In this document: in pieces, positions 1 through 9,604 of the stretch
Layout of the letters: each line of letters starts with the position of its first letter
How positions within the stretch are numbered: the first letter of the stretch is position 1
Assembly (NCBI GenBank): GCA_947625605.1
Contig: CANQOY010000002.1
Coordinates: 1-64,000, forward strand
Length of the DNA stretch: 64,000 nucleotides
Reading direction: 5' to 3'
From: an uncultured Clostridia bacterium
Lineage (GTDB): Bacteria > Bacillota > Clostridia > Christensenellales > Borkfalkiaceae
The notes under the pieces: generated by a model
Database searches by the model: none
What the model was told of the DNA's origin: nothing
What the model saw: the letters and a program-made list of their open reading frames with translations, nothing else
Position numbers and translations under genes: made by a program

Positions 1-1590
1 AATGTCGTACAGGCCGTAGTACGCCTCATAGGTGTTGTAGTCCGCAAGGATCGCACCGCCCACGCCGTCGAGCGAGAGGGTGAGGTCGCTGTCCAAAGAG
101 AAATAGCCATCCGCGCTCAGGATGATGCCGTGCGGGTAGCTCCCGGCCGCAATGTCAAAGAAGGAGAACGCGGGCGTCCCTTCGGCTTCGCCGAGAATAA
201 AGGTATAGGCTACCTCCTCCAATTCGAGAACGTATTCGCCGTTCGAGTCACCGGGATAGTAAACGCCGTTCTCGGTCACGCTCTCGCCGTCCTCATCAAG
301 ATAAGTATAGGTCGCGTTGAGGTATCCGTCGAGCACAAGGGTATCCGTTTCGATGAGGGGATGCTCCGCATCGCTCAGATATCCACTGTAATAGGTATAC
401 GTGCCCGCAAGCGCGGCGCGGTGGTAAGCAAAGGAGCGGCCGATGACCTTGCCTTCGAGCACTTCGCCTTGCTCGGGCTCGAAACGGAAGGTGTCGCCGT
501 CGCGCACACCCTCGAACTCCAAGCCGTCGCGGTTGAGATAGGCAACTTGATCGTCTACCGCAGAGAAATAGATGACGTCGAGGCCGCCAAACAGATCCGT
601 GTAGCCCTTGCTCCAAATGGCATAGAGGAGAATGTCGTCCTCCACGACCACCTCTTGGCCGGGCGTGTGCATAACTTGGCCGTCGCTCGAAGAGGACCAG
701 CCCTCAAAGCGGTAATTCTCCGCGTCAAAGGGATTTTGTTCAATGGTGATGGTCGCCCCGTAATACTCGCTGGAAATGATCTCGTCCGCATCGATATCTT
801 CATTGTTGGGAAGATAGAGCACGGTGTGCGATTCGCGGTCGAGATAGACGGTGAACGAATCGGCCTTGCCGAGGTGCTCCGTCGTGCGCGTCCCGAGGTC
901 GTCGTTTACAAAGAAGTGCGCGGGAACGGTGACGAGCGTGGCAGCGTCGAGCGCCTCGCCGTAGATCGCGGCATGCGTCTCGGGCTCCCCCGCCACATGG
1001 GCGCCATTTACGTCCATCGTATACACGGTGACCGTAACGGGCGCGTTGTATTTTGCCGTCAGTGTGAGGTCATTCGCGGGCATGGTAGCCCCGTCCGCGA
1101 TCTTCTCGGTTCCGTTGTACCAGCCCTCAAAGGTGAGGCCGTCAACTCCCTCCGCGGGGTGCGCAGCCAAGAGATCCGCGAGCGCGTCGCCGGAATGGAC
1201 CGTCACCTCCTCATTATGAATGCCGTCGTCCACGCCGGAAACCAGCGTCAGCTTGACTTCCACGGCGGAAAGCGTCCACTGCGCGAAATATTTCGCGTCC
1301 GCTTCGGGCAGCTTTTCGGGCAGATCGACCGCGTCTCCGTCCGCAGAGAGCGCCCAGCCCGCAAAATCGTGTCCATCCCAAGCAGGCGTGGGAGCGGTAT
1401 ATGCGTCACCCGCCTTGCCCTCCACCGTCACTTCCGTTTCATCGTCCTCGAATACGCCGCCGTTGGCGTCAAACGTCAAGGTGACGTTATCCGTGGCGTC
1501 CGTCGTGCAAGCAGCGACGGAAACCGCGAGGGCGAGAACAAACAGAAGGCTGAGCAAGGAAATGCACAACTTTTTCACTGTTTTTGCCAT
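1..1590 (-). CDS. InlB B-repeat-containing lipoprotein, 3' end beyond window (partial)
   Basis: Absent from the ORF track because it runs off the window edge. Reverse strand reads MAKTVKKLCISLLSLLFVLALAVSVAACTTDATDNVTLTFDANGGVFEDDETEVTVEG...; lipobox VAAC, several 'FDANGGVF/GWALSADG/FEGWYNGTEKI' InlB-type repeats; SD aaaggagt upstream of ATG at 1590. Confidence 0.85.
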   Translation of the reverse strand, partial: MAKTVKKLCISLLSLLFVLALAVSVAACTTDATDNVTLTFDANGGVFEDDETEVTVEGKAGDAYTAPTPAWDGHDFAGWALSADGDAVDLPEKLPEADAKYFAQWTLSAVEVKLTLVSGVDDGIHNEEVTVHSGDALADLLAAHPAEGVDGLTFEGWYNGTEKIADGATMPANDLTLTAKYNAPVTVTVYTMDVNGAHVAGEPETHAAIYGEALDAATLVTVPAHFFVNDDLGTRTTEHLGKADSFTVYLDRESHTVLYLPNNEDIDADEIISSEYYGATITIEQNPFDAENYRFEGWSSSSDGQVMHTPGQEVVVEDDILLYAIWSKGYTDLFGGLDVIYFSAVDDQVAYLNRDGLEFEGVRDGDTFRFEPEQGEVLEGKVIGRSFAYHRAALAGTYTYYSGYLSDAEHPLIETDTLVLDGYLNATYTYLDEDGESVTENGVYYPGDSNGEYVLELEEVAYTFILGEAEGTPAFSFFDIAAGSYPHGIILSADGYFSLDSDLTLSLDGVGGAILADYNTYEAYYGLYDI

Positions 1591-1704
1591 ATCTGTTACT
1601 CCTTTCAAAATTTCTCCCGATGACCGATCGCACTTCCTTACGCTTTATGTCGGAAAATATGCGCATAAATACAACAATTATGCGACCATATCGGGTTATT
1701 CATT

Positions 1705-1733
1705 ATATTATATCACACGCGCGGGATTGTCAA
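1705..1733 (-). promoter_or_regulatory. Sigma-70-type promoter of the InlB lipoprotein gene
   Basis: Reverse strand TTGACA-N17-TAATAT (-35 at 1728-1733, -10 at 1705-1710). Confidence 0.55.
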
Positions 1734-1789
1734 GTAAAATGAGAAACGCTGAAATTTTTTTCGGAAATGGTAGTTTGTGACTGAAAATG

Positions 1790-1838
1790 TGAAAAAATAC
1801 AACTTTTGCTCCGCGGGCGGCGGAGCAAAAGTTGTAAA
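1790..1838 (-). terminator. Bidirectional-looking intrinsic terminator
   Basis: Inverted repeat acaacttttgctccg...cggagcaaaagttgt; reverse-strand side followed by attttttc; lies after the 1908-4653 operon. Confidence 0.7.
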
Positions 1839-1907
1839 ATCAAACCGTATAATTCAGTGCAAATATGCAAACTTTATGCCGACCGCAAAAAAAGACGGTG
1901 CGGGGTC

Positions 1908-2375
1908 TCAGCCGAGCGGCACGATCACGGGCGTGGCCTTCCCGCTGTGCAGCGCGAGATAGCAGTAGCTCGGCGACGCGTAGTCCCCGAGGGAACCGGG
2001 GTTGACGCAGAGCACGCCCTCTTCCGTCTCCACGGCGGCGCGGTGCGTGTGTCCGTACAGCGCGACGGTACAGCCGAGTTCGCGGGCGCGCGCGGCGAGC
2101 CTTCCAAGCCCCCATTTCACCCCGTATCGGTCCCCGTGGCAGCAGAGCATGCGCACGCCCTCCTCTTCGAGGACGATCTCGCTCTCGCCGCCCGAAAAAT
2201 CGCAGTTCCCGCGGCAGACGTACGTCTTTTCGGGAAACTCGCGCTGCACGAGCTGCATGTCCGCCGCGCCGTCGCCGAGGTGCACGATGTAGTCGTTTTC
2301 GGCAAAGAGCGGGCGGAGCTTCTCCAAAGCGCTCCGCCTTCCGTGGGAATCCGAGAGAACGAGAAAGGTTTTCAT
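1908..2375 (-). CDS. YfcE/MJ0936-family metallophosphoesterase
   Basis: MKTFLVLSDSHGRRSALEKL...DYIVHLGDGAADMQ...CRGNCDF...CCHGDRYG...ALYGHTHRA...NPGSLG: metallophosphoesterase motifs. Confidence 0.9.
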   Translation of the reverse strand: MKTFLVLSDSHGRRSALEKLRPLFAENDYIVHLGDGAADMQLVQREFPEKTYVCRGNCDFSGGESEIVLEEEGVRMLCCHGDRYGVKWGLGRLAARARELGCTVALYGHTHRAAVETEEGVLCVNPGSLGDYASPSYCYLALHSGKATPVIVPLG

Positions 2376-2932
2376 AGCTGCTCCTCCAATGCGCGGAGCG
2401 CCCTCCCGCGGTGCGAGACGGCGTTTTTTTCCTCCTCGTCCGCTTCGGCGAACGTTTTCTTCAAGTCATAGCTGAAAAAGAGCGGATCGTAGCCGAAGCC
2501 GTTCGTCCCCCGCTCCTCATGCAGGATCTCGCCGTACGTCCTCCCCTCGGCGGTGAATACCCTGCCGTCCGCGAGCACGAGGGCGACCGCACAGCAGAAG
2601 TGCGCCGTACGGCTCTCGCAGCCCTCCAAATTTTGCAGGAGCAGGGCGCGGTTGTCTGCGTCCCCGCCCCCGGAGTAGCGCGCGCTGAAAACGCCGGGAG
2701 CCCCGCCCAAGGCGTCCACGCAAAGGCCGCTGTCATCGGCGATCGCGGACATGCCCGTGGCCTTTGCGACGGCGCGGGCCTTCAACAGGGCGTTTCCGAG
2801 GAAAGTGTTCTCCGTCTCCTCGACGCTTCCGGTAAACCCGGCTTCGCGCTCGGAGAGGATCTCGAATCCTGTGAGAATGCTGCGGATCTCCTTCAATTTG
2901 TGGAGATTTCCGGTCGCTGCAACGAGTTTCAT
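2372..2932 (-). CDS. rdgB: XTP/dITP diphosphatase (RdgB/HAM1 family)
   Basis: MKLVAATGNLHKLKEI...DDSGLCVDALGGAPGVFSARY...GTNGFGYDPLF; start moved from the track's 3052 to ATG 2932 with SD ggaggaagt. Confidence 0.92.
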   Translation of the reverse strand: MKLVAATGNLHKLKEIRSILTGFEILSEREAGFTGSVEETENTFLGNALLKARAVAKATGMSAIADDSGLCVDALGGAPGVFSARYSGGGDADNRALLLQNLEGCESRTAHFCCAVALVLADGRVFTAEGRTYGEILHEERGTNGFGYDPLFFSYDLKKTFAEADEEEKNAVSHRGRALRALEEQL

Positions 2933-4653
2933 ACTTCCTCCAAGGGGACAAAACTGTGTTTTTTGAGGTTGAAAAGTCCCCGGTCCGTGAGTTTGAGTTC
3001 GGGAATGACCGCGAGGGAGAGGAACGCGAGGGTCATGAATGGCTCGTAGCACTCCTTCACGCCCATGCCTCTCGCCCTTTCGCGGAGCTCTCCCGTGCGG
3101 CGGATGACTTCGCCCGCGTCGGCGGCGCTCATGAGCCCCGCGATTTCGAGGGGAAAGACGCGCTCTTCGGCGTCCGAGACAAGCGCCATGCCCCCGCCCG
3201 CCTCGGTCAAAAGCGCCGCGACCCTGGACATGGCTGCGTCGTCGTCGCCGAGAATGACGAGATTGTGGCTGTCATGCGAGACGGTGATCCCGATGGCTCC
3301 TCCATGCAATCCGTACCCCTCCACGAGCCCCAGCCCGAGGTTGCCCGTGGCGCGGTGGCGCTCCACGACGGCGAGTTTCGTCAGGTCGGTCCCCTTCACC
3401 CGCAATTCTCCCTGCGGCGCATCGACGAACACCTCCTCCGTGTACAGGCTGTACGGTCTGATGCGTATGGCGCGGAATTTCCCGCCATGGCCGAAAATGC
3501 GGAAGTCCTCCGCCTTGACGGGGCGGACGTGCACCGTGCCGAGAACGCTCGCGGGCAGGTATCGTTCGGCGCAGGCGAAGAGCGGCTTGCCGTCCTCCGC
3601 CACGAGGACGCCGCGCTTGAACACGGCGGAAACGCGGAAGTCTTTGAGGTCGTCCACGAGTACCATGTCCGCGAAGTAGCGTGGAGCAAGCGCCCCAACG
3701 TCGCGGATCCCATAGCACTCCGCAACGTTGATCGTCGCCATGGCAATGGCATATTTTGCGGGGAGTCCGTCCGCAACGAGACGGCGGAGCGCGTCGTCGA
3801 GATGGCCGCATGCGGCCAGATCTTTTGCCGTTTTGTCGTCCGAGCACAGCAGGAAGCGGCGGAAGTTGAAGGCGTCGATCGCCTCCTTCGCGTCGGAGAC
3901 ATTGTTCACAGAAGAGCCACAGCGGATCTGCACATACAGCCCCCGCGCGACCTTCTCGCGGCACTCCTTCGGATCGAGCGATTCGTGATCGGTGAGGATG
4001 CCCGCGCAGCGGTATGCGTTGCATGCATCACCGAAAACGGCGGGGGCATGTCCGTCAATGGGCTTTCCGAAACGGTGCGCCGCCTCGATTTTTTTGAGAA
4101 CTTCCTCCTCGCCCGAGAGCACGGCGGGGAAGTTCATCATCTCCCCGAGCCCGAAGAAGAGATCCCTGCCGAGTTCGTGCTCCGTCTCCCTTGCGTCCAG
4201 CGCGGCGCCGCTCGTCTCAAAGGAGGTCGCGGGCACGCAGGAGGGAAGTTGGAGGTACACGTCGAGCGGTTCAACCCCGCCCGCACGCAGGCGTGAAAAG
4301 GCCTCTTTGATATACTCGGCGCCCCCCACGCCGCACACATTGACGATCTCATGCGGGTCCGCGATGACCGCCGTCGTCCCGTGCGGCACTGCGGCCGAGG
4401 CCCATTCCTCGGGGGAGAGCATGGAGCTCTCGATATGGATATGCGCGTCCATGAGCCCGGGCAGCACGATCCTCCCCCTTGCGTCATAGACGGCCTTGCC
4501 CTCATAGCCTCTGCCGATCCCGACGATCCTGCCTTCCGCGACGGCGAGCTCCCCCTCTTCGAGTTCCCCCGTAAACACGTTGAAGATGCGGGCGTTTTTG
4601 AGCACCAGATCGCACGCCTCTCTCTTCATTGCACAGTCGATCAAGCGTTTCAT
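2929..4653 (-). CDS. ade: Adenine deaminase
   Basis: DLVLKNARIFNVFTGELEEGELAVAEGRIVGIG...GLMDAHIHIESSMLSPEEWA...HGTTAVIADPHEIVNVCG; ATGA overlap with rdgB; start at ATG 4653 inferred from promoter position. Confidence 0.93.
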   Translation of the reverse strand: MKRLIDCAMKREACDLVLKNARIFNVFTGELEEGELAVAEGRIVGIGRGYEGKAVYDARGRIVLPGLMDAHIHIESSMLSPEEWASAAVPHGTTAVIADPHEIVNVCGVGGAEYIKEAFSRLRAGGVEPLDVYLQLPSCVPATSFETSGAALDARETEHELGRDLFFGLGEMMNFPAVLSGEEEVLKKIEAAHRFGKPIDGHAPAVFGDACNAYRCAGILTDHESLDPKECREKVARGLYVQIRCGSSVNNVSDAKEAIDAFNFRRFLLCSDDKTAKDLAACGHLDDALRRLVADGLPAKYAIAMATINVAECYGIRDVGALAPRYFADMVLVDDLKDFRVSAVFKRGVLVAEDGKPLFACAERYLPASVLGTVHVRPVKAEDFRIFGHGGKFRAIRIRPYSLYTEEVFVDAPQGELRVKGTDLTKLAVVERHRATGNLGLGLVEGYGLHGGAIGITVSHDSHNLVILGDDDAAMSRVAALLTEAGGGMALVSDAEERVFPLEIAGLMSAADAGEVIRRTGELRERARGMGVKECYEPFMTLAFLSLAVIPELKLTDRGLFNLKKHSFVPLEEV

Positions 4654-4659
4654 ACCGAG

Positions 4660-4688
4660 AGTATAACACAAAAGCCGCCTGATTTCAA
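4660..4688 (-). promoter_or_regulatory. Promoter of ade, apparently leaderless
   Basis: TTGAAA-N17-TATACT with extended -10 TGt; 6 nt from -10 to ATG 4653. Confidence 0.65.
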
Positions 4689-4719
4689 GCGGCTTTTCCC
4701 ATTTCGTCTGTGCGGCGCG

Positions 4720-6093
4720 TCATAATTTTTCCATGATGTCCTCTGCGACGTGCACGCCGCTCGCCGAGGCGTGGGAGAGGGAGTGCGTGATCCCGCTTCC
4801 GTCGCCGATGATATACAGCCCCTCGTAGCGGGATTGCAGCTTTTCATCCACCTCCACCTCCATGTTGTAGAACTTCACTTCCACGCCGTAGAGGAGCGTG
4901 TCGTCGTTCGCCGTCCCCGGAGCGACCTTGTCGAGCGCGTAGATCATCTCGATGATGCCGTCGAGGATGCGCTTGGGCAAAACAAGGCTCAGATCGCCCG
5001 GCGTCGCTTTGAGGGAAGGGGTGATGAAGGCCTCCTCGATCCTGCTCTGGGTGGAGCGCCGCCCGCGGATGAGATCGCCGAAGCGCTGCACGATGACGCC
5101 GCCGCCGAGCATGTTGCTCAGCCGTGCGATGGATTCGCCGTACCCGTTGGAATCCTTGAACGGCTCCGAAAAGTGCTTTGCGACGAGGAGCGCGAAGTTG
5201 GTATTCGCCGTGTGTTTGGAAGGATCCTCGTAGCTGTGACCGTTCACCGTGATGATGCCGTTGGTATTCTCGTTGACGACGATCCCCCGCGGGTTCATGC
5301 AGAAGGTGCGCACTTTGTCGCCGTACTTTTGCGTGCAATACACGATCTTGCTCTCGTACAGTTCATCCGTCAGATGCGCGAAAACTTCGGCGGGCAGTTC
5401 GACGCGCACGCCGATGTCCACGCGGTTGGATCTCGTCGGAATTGCGAGCTCCTTGCAGACATGTTCCATCCATTTGCTGCCGCTGCGCCCCACGGAGATG
5501 ACGCAGTTGCGGCAGGTCCGCAGGCCGTCTGCGCACTTGATCTCGTACCCTCCCTCGACGGCGCGGAGGGACTCGACGGGGGTGTCGAAGTAAAAATCCA
5601 CCTTGTCCTTCAAATCGAGATAGAGGTTTTGCAGCACGACATGGTTGATATCCGTGCCGAGATGGCGGACGGAAGCGTCGAGCAGGTGCAGGTCGTGGCG
5701 GATGCACTCCTTTTTCAGCGCCGTCCCGGCGGTGGAGTAGAGCTTGGTCCCCTGTCCGCCGTAGCGCATGTTGATCTCGTCCACATAGCGCATGAGTTCG
5801 AGGGCCCGCTTCTTGCCGATGTGCTCGTGAAGGGTCCCGCCGAAATCGTTGGTAATGTTGTATTTGCCGTCCGAAAAGGCGCCCGCGCCGCCGAATCCGC
5901 TCATGATGGAGCATGTCTTGCAGCCGATGCAGCTCTTGACCTTCTCCCCGTCGATGGGGCACTTGCGCCGTTCGAGCGCATGGCCCGCCTCGAATACGGC
6001 CACGTTCAGCTCGGGCCTCTTGTGCGCGATCTCGTAAGCGGTAAAGATGCCTCCGGGGCCCGCGCCCACGATGATGACGTCGTAGTCTTTCAT
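4720..6093 (-). CDS. FAD-dependent oxidoreductase (COG2509-like)
   Basis: MKDYDVIIVGAGPGGIFTAYEIA (GxGxxG), C-terminal YIIGDGSGITHSLSHASASGVHVAEDI; Cys cluster CPIDGEKVKSCIGCKTC. Confidence 0.85.
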   Translation of the reverse strand: MKDYDVIIVGAGPGGIFTAYEIAHKRPELNVAVFEAGHALERRKCPIDGEKVKSCIGCKTCSIMSGFGGAGAFSDGKYNITNDFGGTLHEHIGKKRALELMRYVDEINMRYGGQGTKLYSTAGTALKKECIRHDLHLLDASVRHLGTDINHVVLQNLYLDLKDKVDFYFDTPVESLRAVEGGYEIKCADGLRTCRNCVISVGRSGSKWMEHVCKELAIPTRSNRVDIGVRVELPAEVFAHLTDELYESKIVYCTQKYGDKVRTFCMNPRGIVVNENTNGIITVNGHSYEDPSKHTANTNFALLVAKHFSEPFKDSNGYGESIARLSNMLGGGVIVQRFGDLIRGRRSTQSRIEEAFITPSLKATPGDLSLVLPKRILDGIIEMIYALDKVAPGTANDDTLLYGVEVKFYNMEVEVDEKLQSRYEGLYIIGDGSGITHSLSHASASGVHVAEDIMEKL

Positions 6094-6234
6094 GATGTTC
6101 TCCGTTGCGTTTCTCCAAAGAGAATATAGCACAAAACCCGCGCGATTTCAAGCCTTTTCGGAAGAATTCCTCGTTTTTCCCGCGAAGATGTCCCGCAAAG
6201 GACGGCCTTCCGCGGCCGCGCGCGCCCCGTTCGG

Positions 6235-8298
6235 TCAGCGGGAGAGCTTGGCGCGCATGCGCATGGAGTTGAGCACGGCCAGCAGCATCACGCCCACATC
6301 CCCGAACACGGCCGCCCAGAGCGGGATCAGCCCGAAGAGGGAGAGCGCCATGAGCGCGACTTTGATCGCGATCGAGCCGACGATGTTCTCAAAGACGATC
6401 TTGCGCGTCTTTTTCGCGCCCCGCACCGCGAGAGGCAGCGCGCTCAGATCGCTGTCGGCGAGGACGAAATCGCTTGCCTCGATGGCGGCGTCCGACGCGA
6501 GCCCGCCCATCGCCACCGAGACGTCGGAGGCGGCCATGACGGGCGTATCGTTGATGCCGTCGCCCACATATAGGAGCGCGCCCTCCCCTTTGAGCGCCTC
6601 CGCGCAGACGGGCTTCTCCTCGGGCAGAAGATCCGCGCGGATCTCGTCTACGGGAAGCCCCGCCAGAGCGGCGCGGGCACGGGGTTCGCTGTCCCCCGTC
6701 AGCACGGCGATTTTCCGAACGCCCGCACGTTTGAGCGCGGAGAGCGCGTCCCCCGCCTCCTGCCGCACGCGGTCCACGATCTCGACATGGCCGAGGAGGA
6801 CCCCCTCTTCGGCGACGTAGACGGTGAGGTTCGCCGTCTCCACGGGGCTCGCCGCAACGCCGTACGTCTGCATGAGCCTGAGGCTCCCCACGAGGACGCG
6901 CTTCCCCGCGACCGTGCACAGGATACCCATGCCCGCAATCTCCTCACACATTTCCGCATCGGGGGCACCCATGTCCGCGAATGCCGCCGCAAGCGGATGC
7001 GAAGAGCCCTTTTCGGCCGCGGCAGCCAGTTCAAGGACATGGTCCCCTCCTTTCACGTCTGCAATGGAAAATTTGCCCTCCGTCAGCGTGCCCGTCTTGT
7101 CGAAGGCGGCGACCTTCGTCTTGGCGAGAAGATCGAGCCCCACGGCGCCCTTGGCGAGCACGCCGCAGCGCGCGAGCGTGCCGACGCCCGAAAAGTAGGT
7201 GAGCGGGACGGAGATGATGAGCGCGCAGGGGCAGGAGATGACGAGGAAATTGAGCGCGCGGCCGATCCACTCCGCAAAGCGGTAGCCGTCCCAGAGCGGC
7301 GGCAAAACGGCGATGAGCAGGGCCGCCAGAACAACGACGGGCGTGTAGATGCGCGCAAACTTCGTGATAAATTTTTCGGGTTTCGCCTTCTTTTCCGAGG
7401 CGTTTTCCACCATTTCGAGGATCTTTGCCACCGCACTCTGGGCGGCGGGGCGCACGACTTCCGCCTTGACGACGCCGCCCTCGTTCACGCACCCCGCGAG
7501 CACTTCGTCCCCGACAGCCGCCTCCCGGTAATACGCCTCGCCCGTGAGCGACTTCGTATCGAAGGAAGTCGTCCCCTCGACGAGCCTGCAATCCGCGGGG
7601 ACGCGATCTCCCCTGCGGAGGAGAATGACGTCGCCCGCACTTAGCTCCTCGGGATCGACCTCGCGCTGTGCGCCGTCCGAGACGAGGATGGCCGTGTCGC
7701 TCTGCAACGACATGAGTTTGGCGATCGCCCCGCGCGAGGATCCGACGGCGATCCCCTGCAAAAGTTCTCCGATCTGGTAGAGGATCATGACGGCCGCGCC
7801 CTCCATGCTCTCCCCGATCGCGAACGCGCCGACGGCGGCGACCGTCATCAGCAGGTTTTCATCGAGCAGAACGGAGAGATGAAACCCGCCCTTGAAGATG
7901 CGCGGGAAGTTGCCGATCACCGTCCATACGACAGACCACCCCGCGGCGAGAGCAGCTCCGAGGAAGAGCCCGAAGCTCACCCACGGCTCCAAGTTGAGGA
8001 TCCGAAGGACGAGCGCGGGAACGAAGAGCAGGACGGAGACGGCAATGGAGATGACCTCTTTCAGGTGCAGATCCCTCTTGACGGGCGCGTTTGCGTCCAC
8101 GATCTCCACCTCCTCGAAGCGCGAGATGAGGCGGATGGCGCTTTGAAGCGCTTCCTCTTTCGCATAGTCGAGCGAGACGCGCTGGTTGATGAAATCGGCA
8201 TGCGCGTTCTCAATGCCGTCCAAGCAGTTGAGCTCCTCCGAGAGCTCCAACGCGCAGTTGGCGCAGTCGAGATTTTTGATTCGTATCACTTTGTGCAT
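6235..8298 (-). CDS. Heavy-metal-translocating P-type ATPase (CadA/ZntA-like)
   Basis: N-terminal HMA-like domain (LDCANCALEL), SCPCALIISVP, DKTGTLTEG, HPLAAA, GDGINDTPVMAASDVSVAMG. Confidence 0.93.
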   Translation of the reverse strand: MHKVIRIKNLDCANCALELSEELNCLDGIENAHADFINQRVSLDYAKEEALQSAIRLISRFEEVEIVDANAPVKRDLHLKEVISIAVSVLLFVPALVLRILNLEPWVSFGLFLGAALAAGWSVVWTVIGNFPRIFKGGFHLSVLLDENLLMTVAAVGAFAIGESMEGAAVMILYQIGELLQGIAVGSSRGAIAKLMSLQSDTAILVSDGAQREVDPEELSAGDVILLRRGDRVPADCRLVEGTTSFDTKSLTGEAYYREAAVGDEVLAGCVNEGGVVKAEVVRPAAQSAVAKILEMVENASEKKAKPEKFITKFARIYTPVVVLAALLIAVLPPLWDGYRFAEWIGRALNFLVISCPCALIISVPLTYFSGVGTLARCGVLAKGAVGLDLLAKTKVAAFDKTGTLTEGKFSIADVKGGDHVLELAAAAEKGSSHPLAAAFADMGAPDAEMCEEIAGMGILCTVAGKRVLVGSLRLMQTYGVAASPVETANLTVYVAEEGVLLGHVEIVDRVRQEAGDALSALKRAGVRKIAVLTGDSEPRARAALAGLPVDEIRADLLPEEKPVCAEALKGEGALLYVGDGINDTPVMAASDVSVAMGGLASDAAIEASDFVLADSDLSALPLAVRGAKKTRKIVFENIVGSIAIKVALMALSLFGLIPLWAAVFGDVGVMLLAVLNSMRMRAKLSR

Positions 8299-8328
8299 GG
8301 AAACTCCTTTTCCGTGAGCGGACTTCGC

Positions 8329-8670
8329 TCACAGCTTGCATTTCAAATGGGTGCAGGCGAGTTCGAGGACGGCGACAACGTGCTCGTCCGCAAGGGAATA
8401 GAGGATGTTCTGCCCCTCGCGGCGCGTCTTGACGATCCCGCCCGCGCGCAGGATGCGCAGCTGGTGAGAGACCGCGCTCTGCGTGCTGCCCACCGCCGCG
8501 ACGATGTGATAGACGCACATCTCCCCGTGGCGGAGCGCAAAGAGGATTTTGAGGCGGGAAGGCTCCGAGATCGCCTTGAAACTCGCCGCAACTTTTTCCA
8601 CCTCCTCCTCCGAAGGCATGTTCTCCGCCGCCCGCTTTGCCGCAGACGCGTGTTCGCTTTCATGATCGCA
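8329..8670 (-). CDS. ArsR/SmtB-family metal-responsive repressor
   Basis: ArsR wHTH (PSRLKILFALRHGEMCVYHIVAAVGSTQSAVSHQLRILRAGGIVKTRREGQNILYSL). Start approximate: ATG 8676 or 8715 also possible. Confidence 0.88.
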   Translation of the reverse strand, partial: CDHESEHASAAKRAAENMPSEEEVEKVAASFKAISEPSRLKILFALRHGEMCVYHIVAAVGSTQSAVSHQLRILRAGGIVKTRREGQNILYSLADEHVVAVLELACTHLKCKL

Positions 8671-8694
8671 CTGCATGAGGGTTCCTCCTATATC

Positions 8695-8720
8695 AATATA
8701 TGAATAACTGTTCATATATT
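8695..8720. promoter_or_regulatory. 12-2-12 ArsR/SmtB operator overlapping the -10
   Basis: AATATATGAATA-AC-TGTTCATATATT, near-perfect inverted repeat; -10 (reverse TAATAT) at 8716-8721, -35 (reverse TTGACA) at 8739-8744, spacer 17. Confidence 0.85.
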
Positions 8721-8779
8721 ACCACAAACAAAAAACGCTGTCAAGCGTTTTTGCATTTTTTTTGGAAAAATTTCGGCGG

Positions 8780-9604
8780 CTACCTCGGATTCGTGCTCCG
8801 CTGAGAGACGAACTTCTTCCCGTTCAGGTACGCGAGTTCGCCGCGGCTGTCGAGCGTCAATTCCTTGGCGAGAAGGCGCTGGCGCGTCGCGTGAAGGCGC
8901 TTGTTCATGGCGCTGTCGCCGTACTTCTCGTCGCCCACTACGGGGTGCCCGCAAGAGGCAAGGTGCGCGCGGATCTGATGCGTCTTTCCCGTATGCAGGG
9001 TGATCCGCAAAAGGCTGGTCTCCCCGCGCTCTTCGAGGACTTCATACTCGGTAACAATAGGAACGCCCCCGCGCGCGTGCGATGCGACCCTGACGCGGGA
9101 ATTTGCCCCGTCCTTTTGGAGAAAACCTTTAAGGATCTCGTGCCGCTTGGGCATTGTGCCGAATACGAGCGCTTCGTAAATTTTTCGAACGCGACGCTCC
9201 CTGAAACAGCAAATCAGCTCCTCACTCGCGGACATGGTACGGCCGAAGATCATCAGGCCTTCGGTGTTGCGGTCTAAACGGTGGATAAAATACACCTCGC
9301 CGAACGTGCGGGAAAGCTCTGCAAAGACCGCCTCCGAATTGACGCCGCTCTCCTTATCCGTGACGATCACATTTGCGTCCTCATAGACGATGCGAAACGC
9401 CTCCCTCGCCTCCTGCGCGGGCGTCATGTAGTAGCACACCTCGTCTCCCCGATCCAAGGGGCAGTTCTCCCCCACCCTTCGGCCGTTGACGCGGATCTCC
9501 CTCTGTTTGAGCAGCGTGCGGAAGCACATCGAGGCCTGCGCGCAGGTCGCGTCTGTGAAATCTTTGAGAGAGTTTGGTTGTCCGACGACGAATTTTTTCA
9601 CGGT
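8780..9604 (-). CDS. RluA-family pseudouridine synthase
   Basis: HRLDRNTEGLMIFGRT, LHTGKTHQIRAHLASCGHPVVGDEKYG; GTG start near 9604 inferred (VKKFVVGQPN). Confidence 0.88.
   Translation of the reverse strand, partial: TVKKFVVGQPNSLKDFTDATCAQASMCFRTLLKQREIRVNGRRVGENCPLDRGDEVCYYMTPAQEAREAFRIVYEDANVIVTDKESGVNSEAVFAELSRTFGEVYFIHRLDRNTEGLMIFGRTMSASEELICCFRERRVRKIYEALVFGTMPKRHEILKGFLQKDGANSRVRVASHARGGVPIVTEYEVLEERGETSLLRITLHTGKTHQIRAHLASCGHPVVGDEKYGDSAMNKRLHATRQRLLAKELTLDSRGELAYLNGKKFVSQRSTNPR

Noticed and set aside
130-1623. 497-aa plus-strand ORF
   Set aside because: Shadow of the minus-strand InlB lipoprotein, which the track omits because it is open at the window edge.
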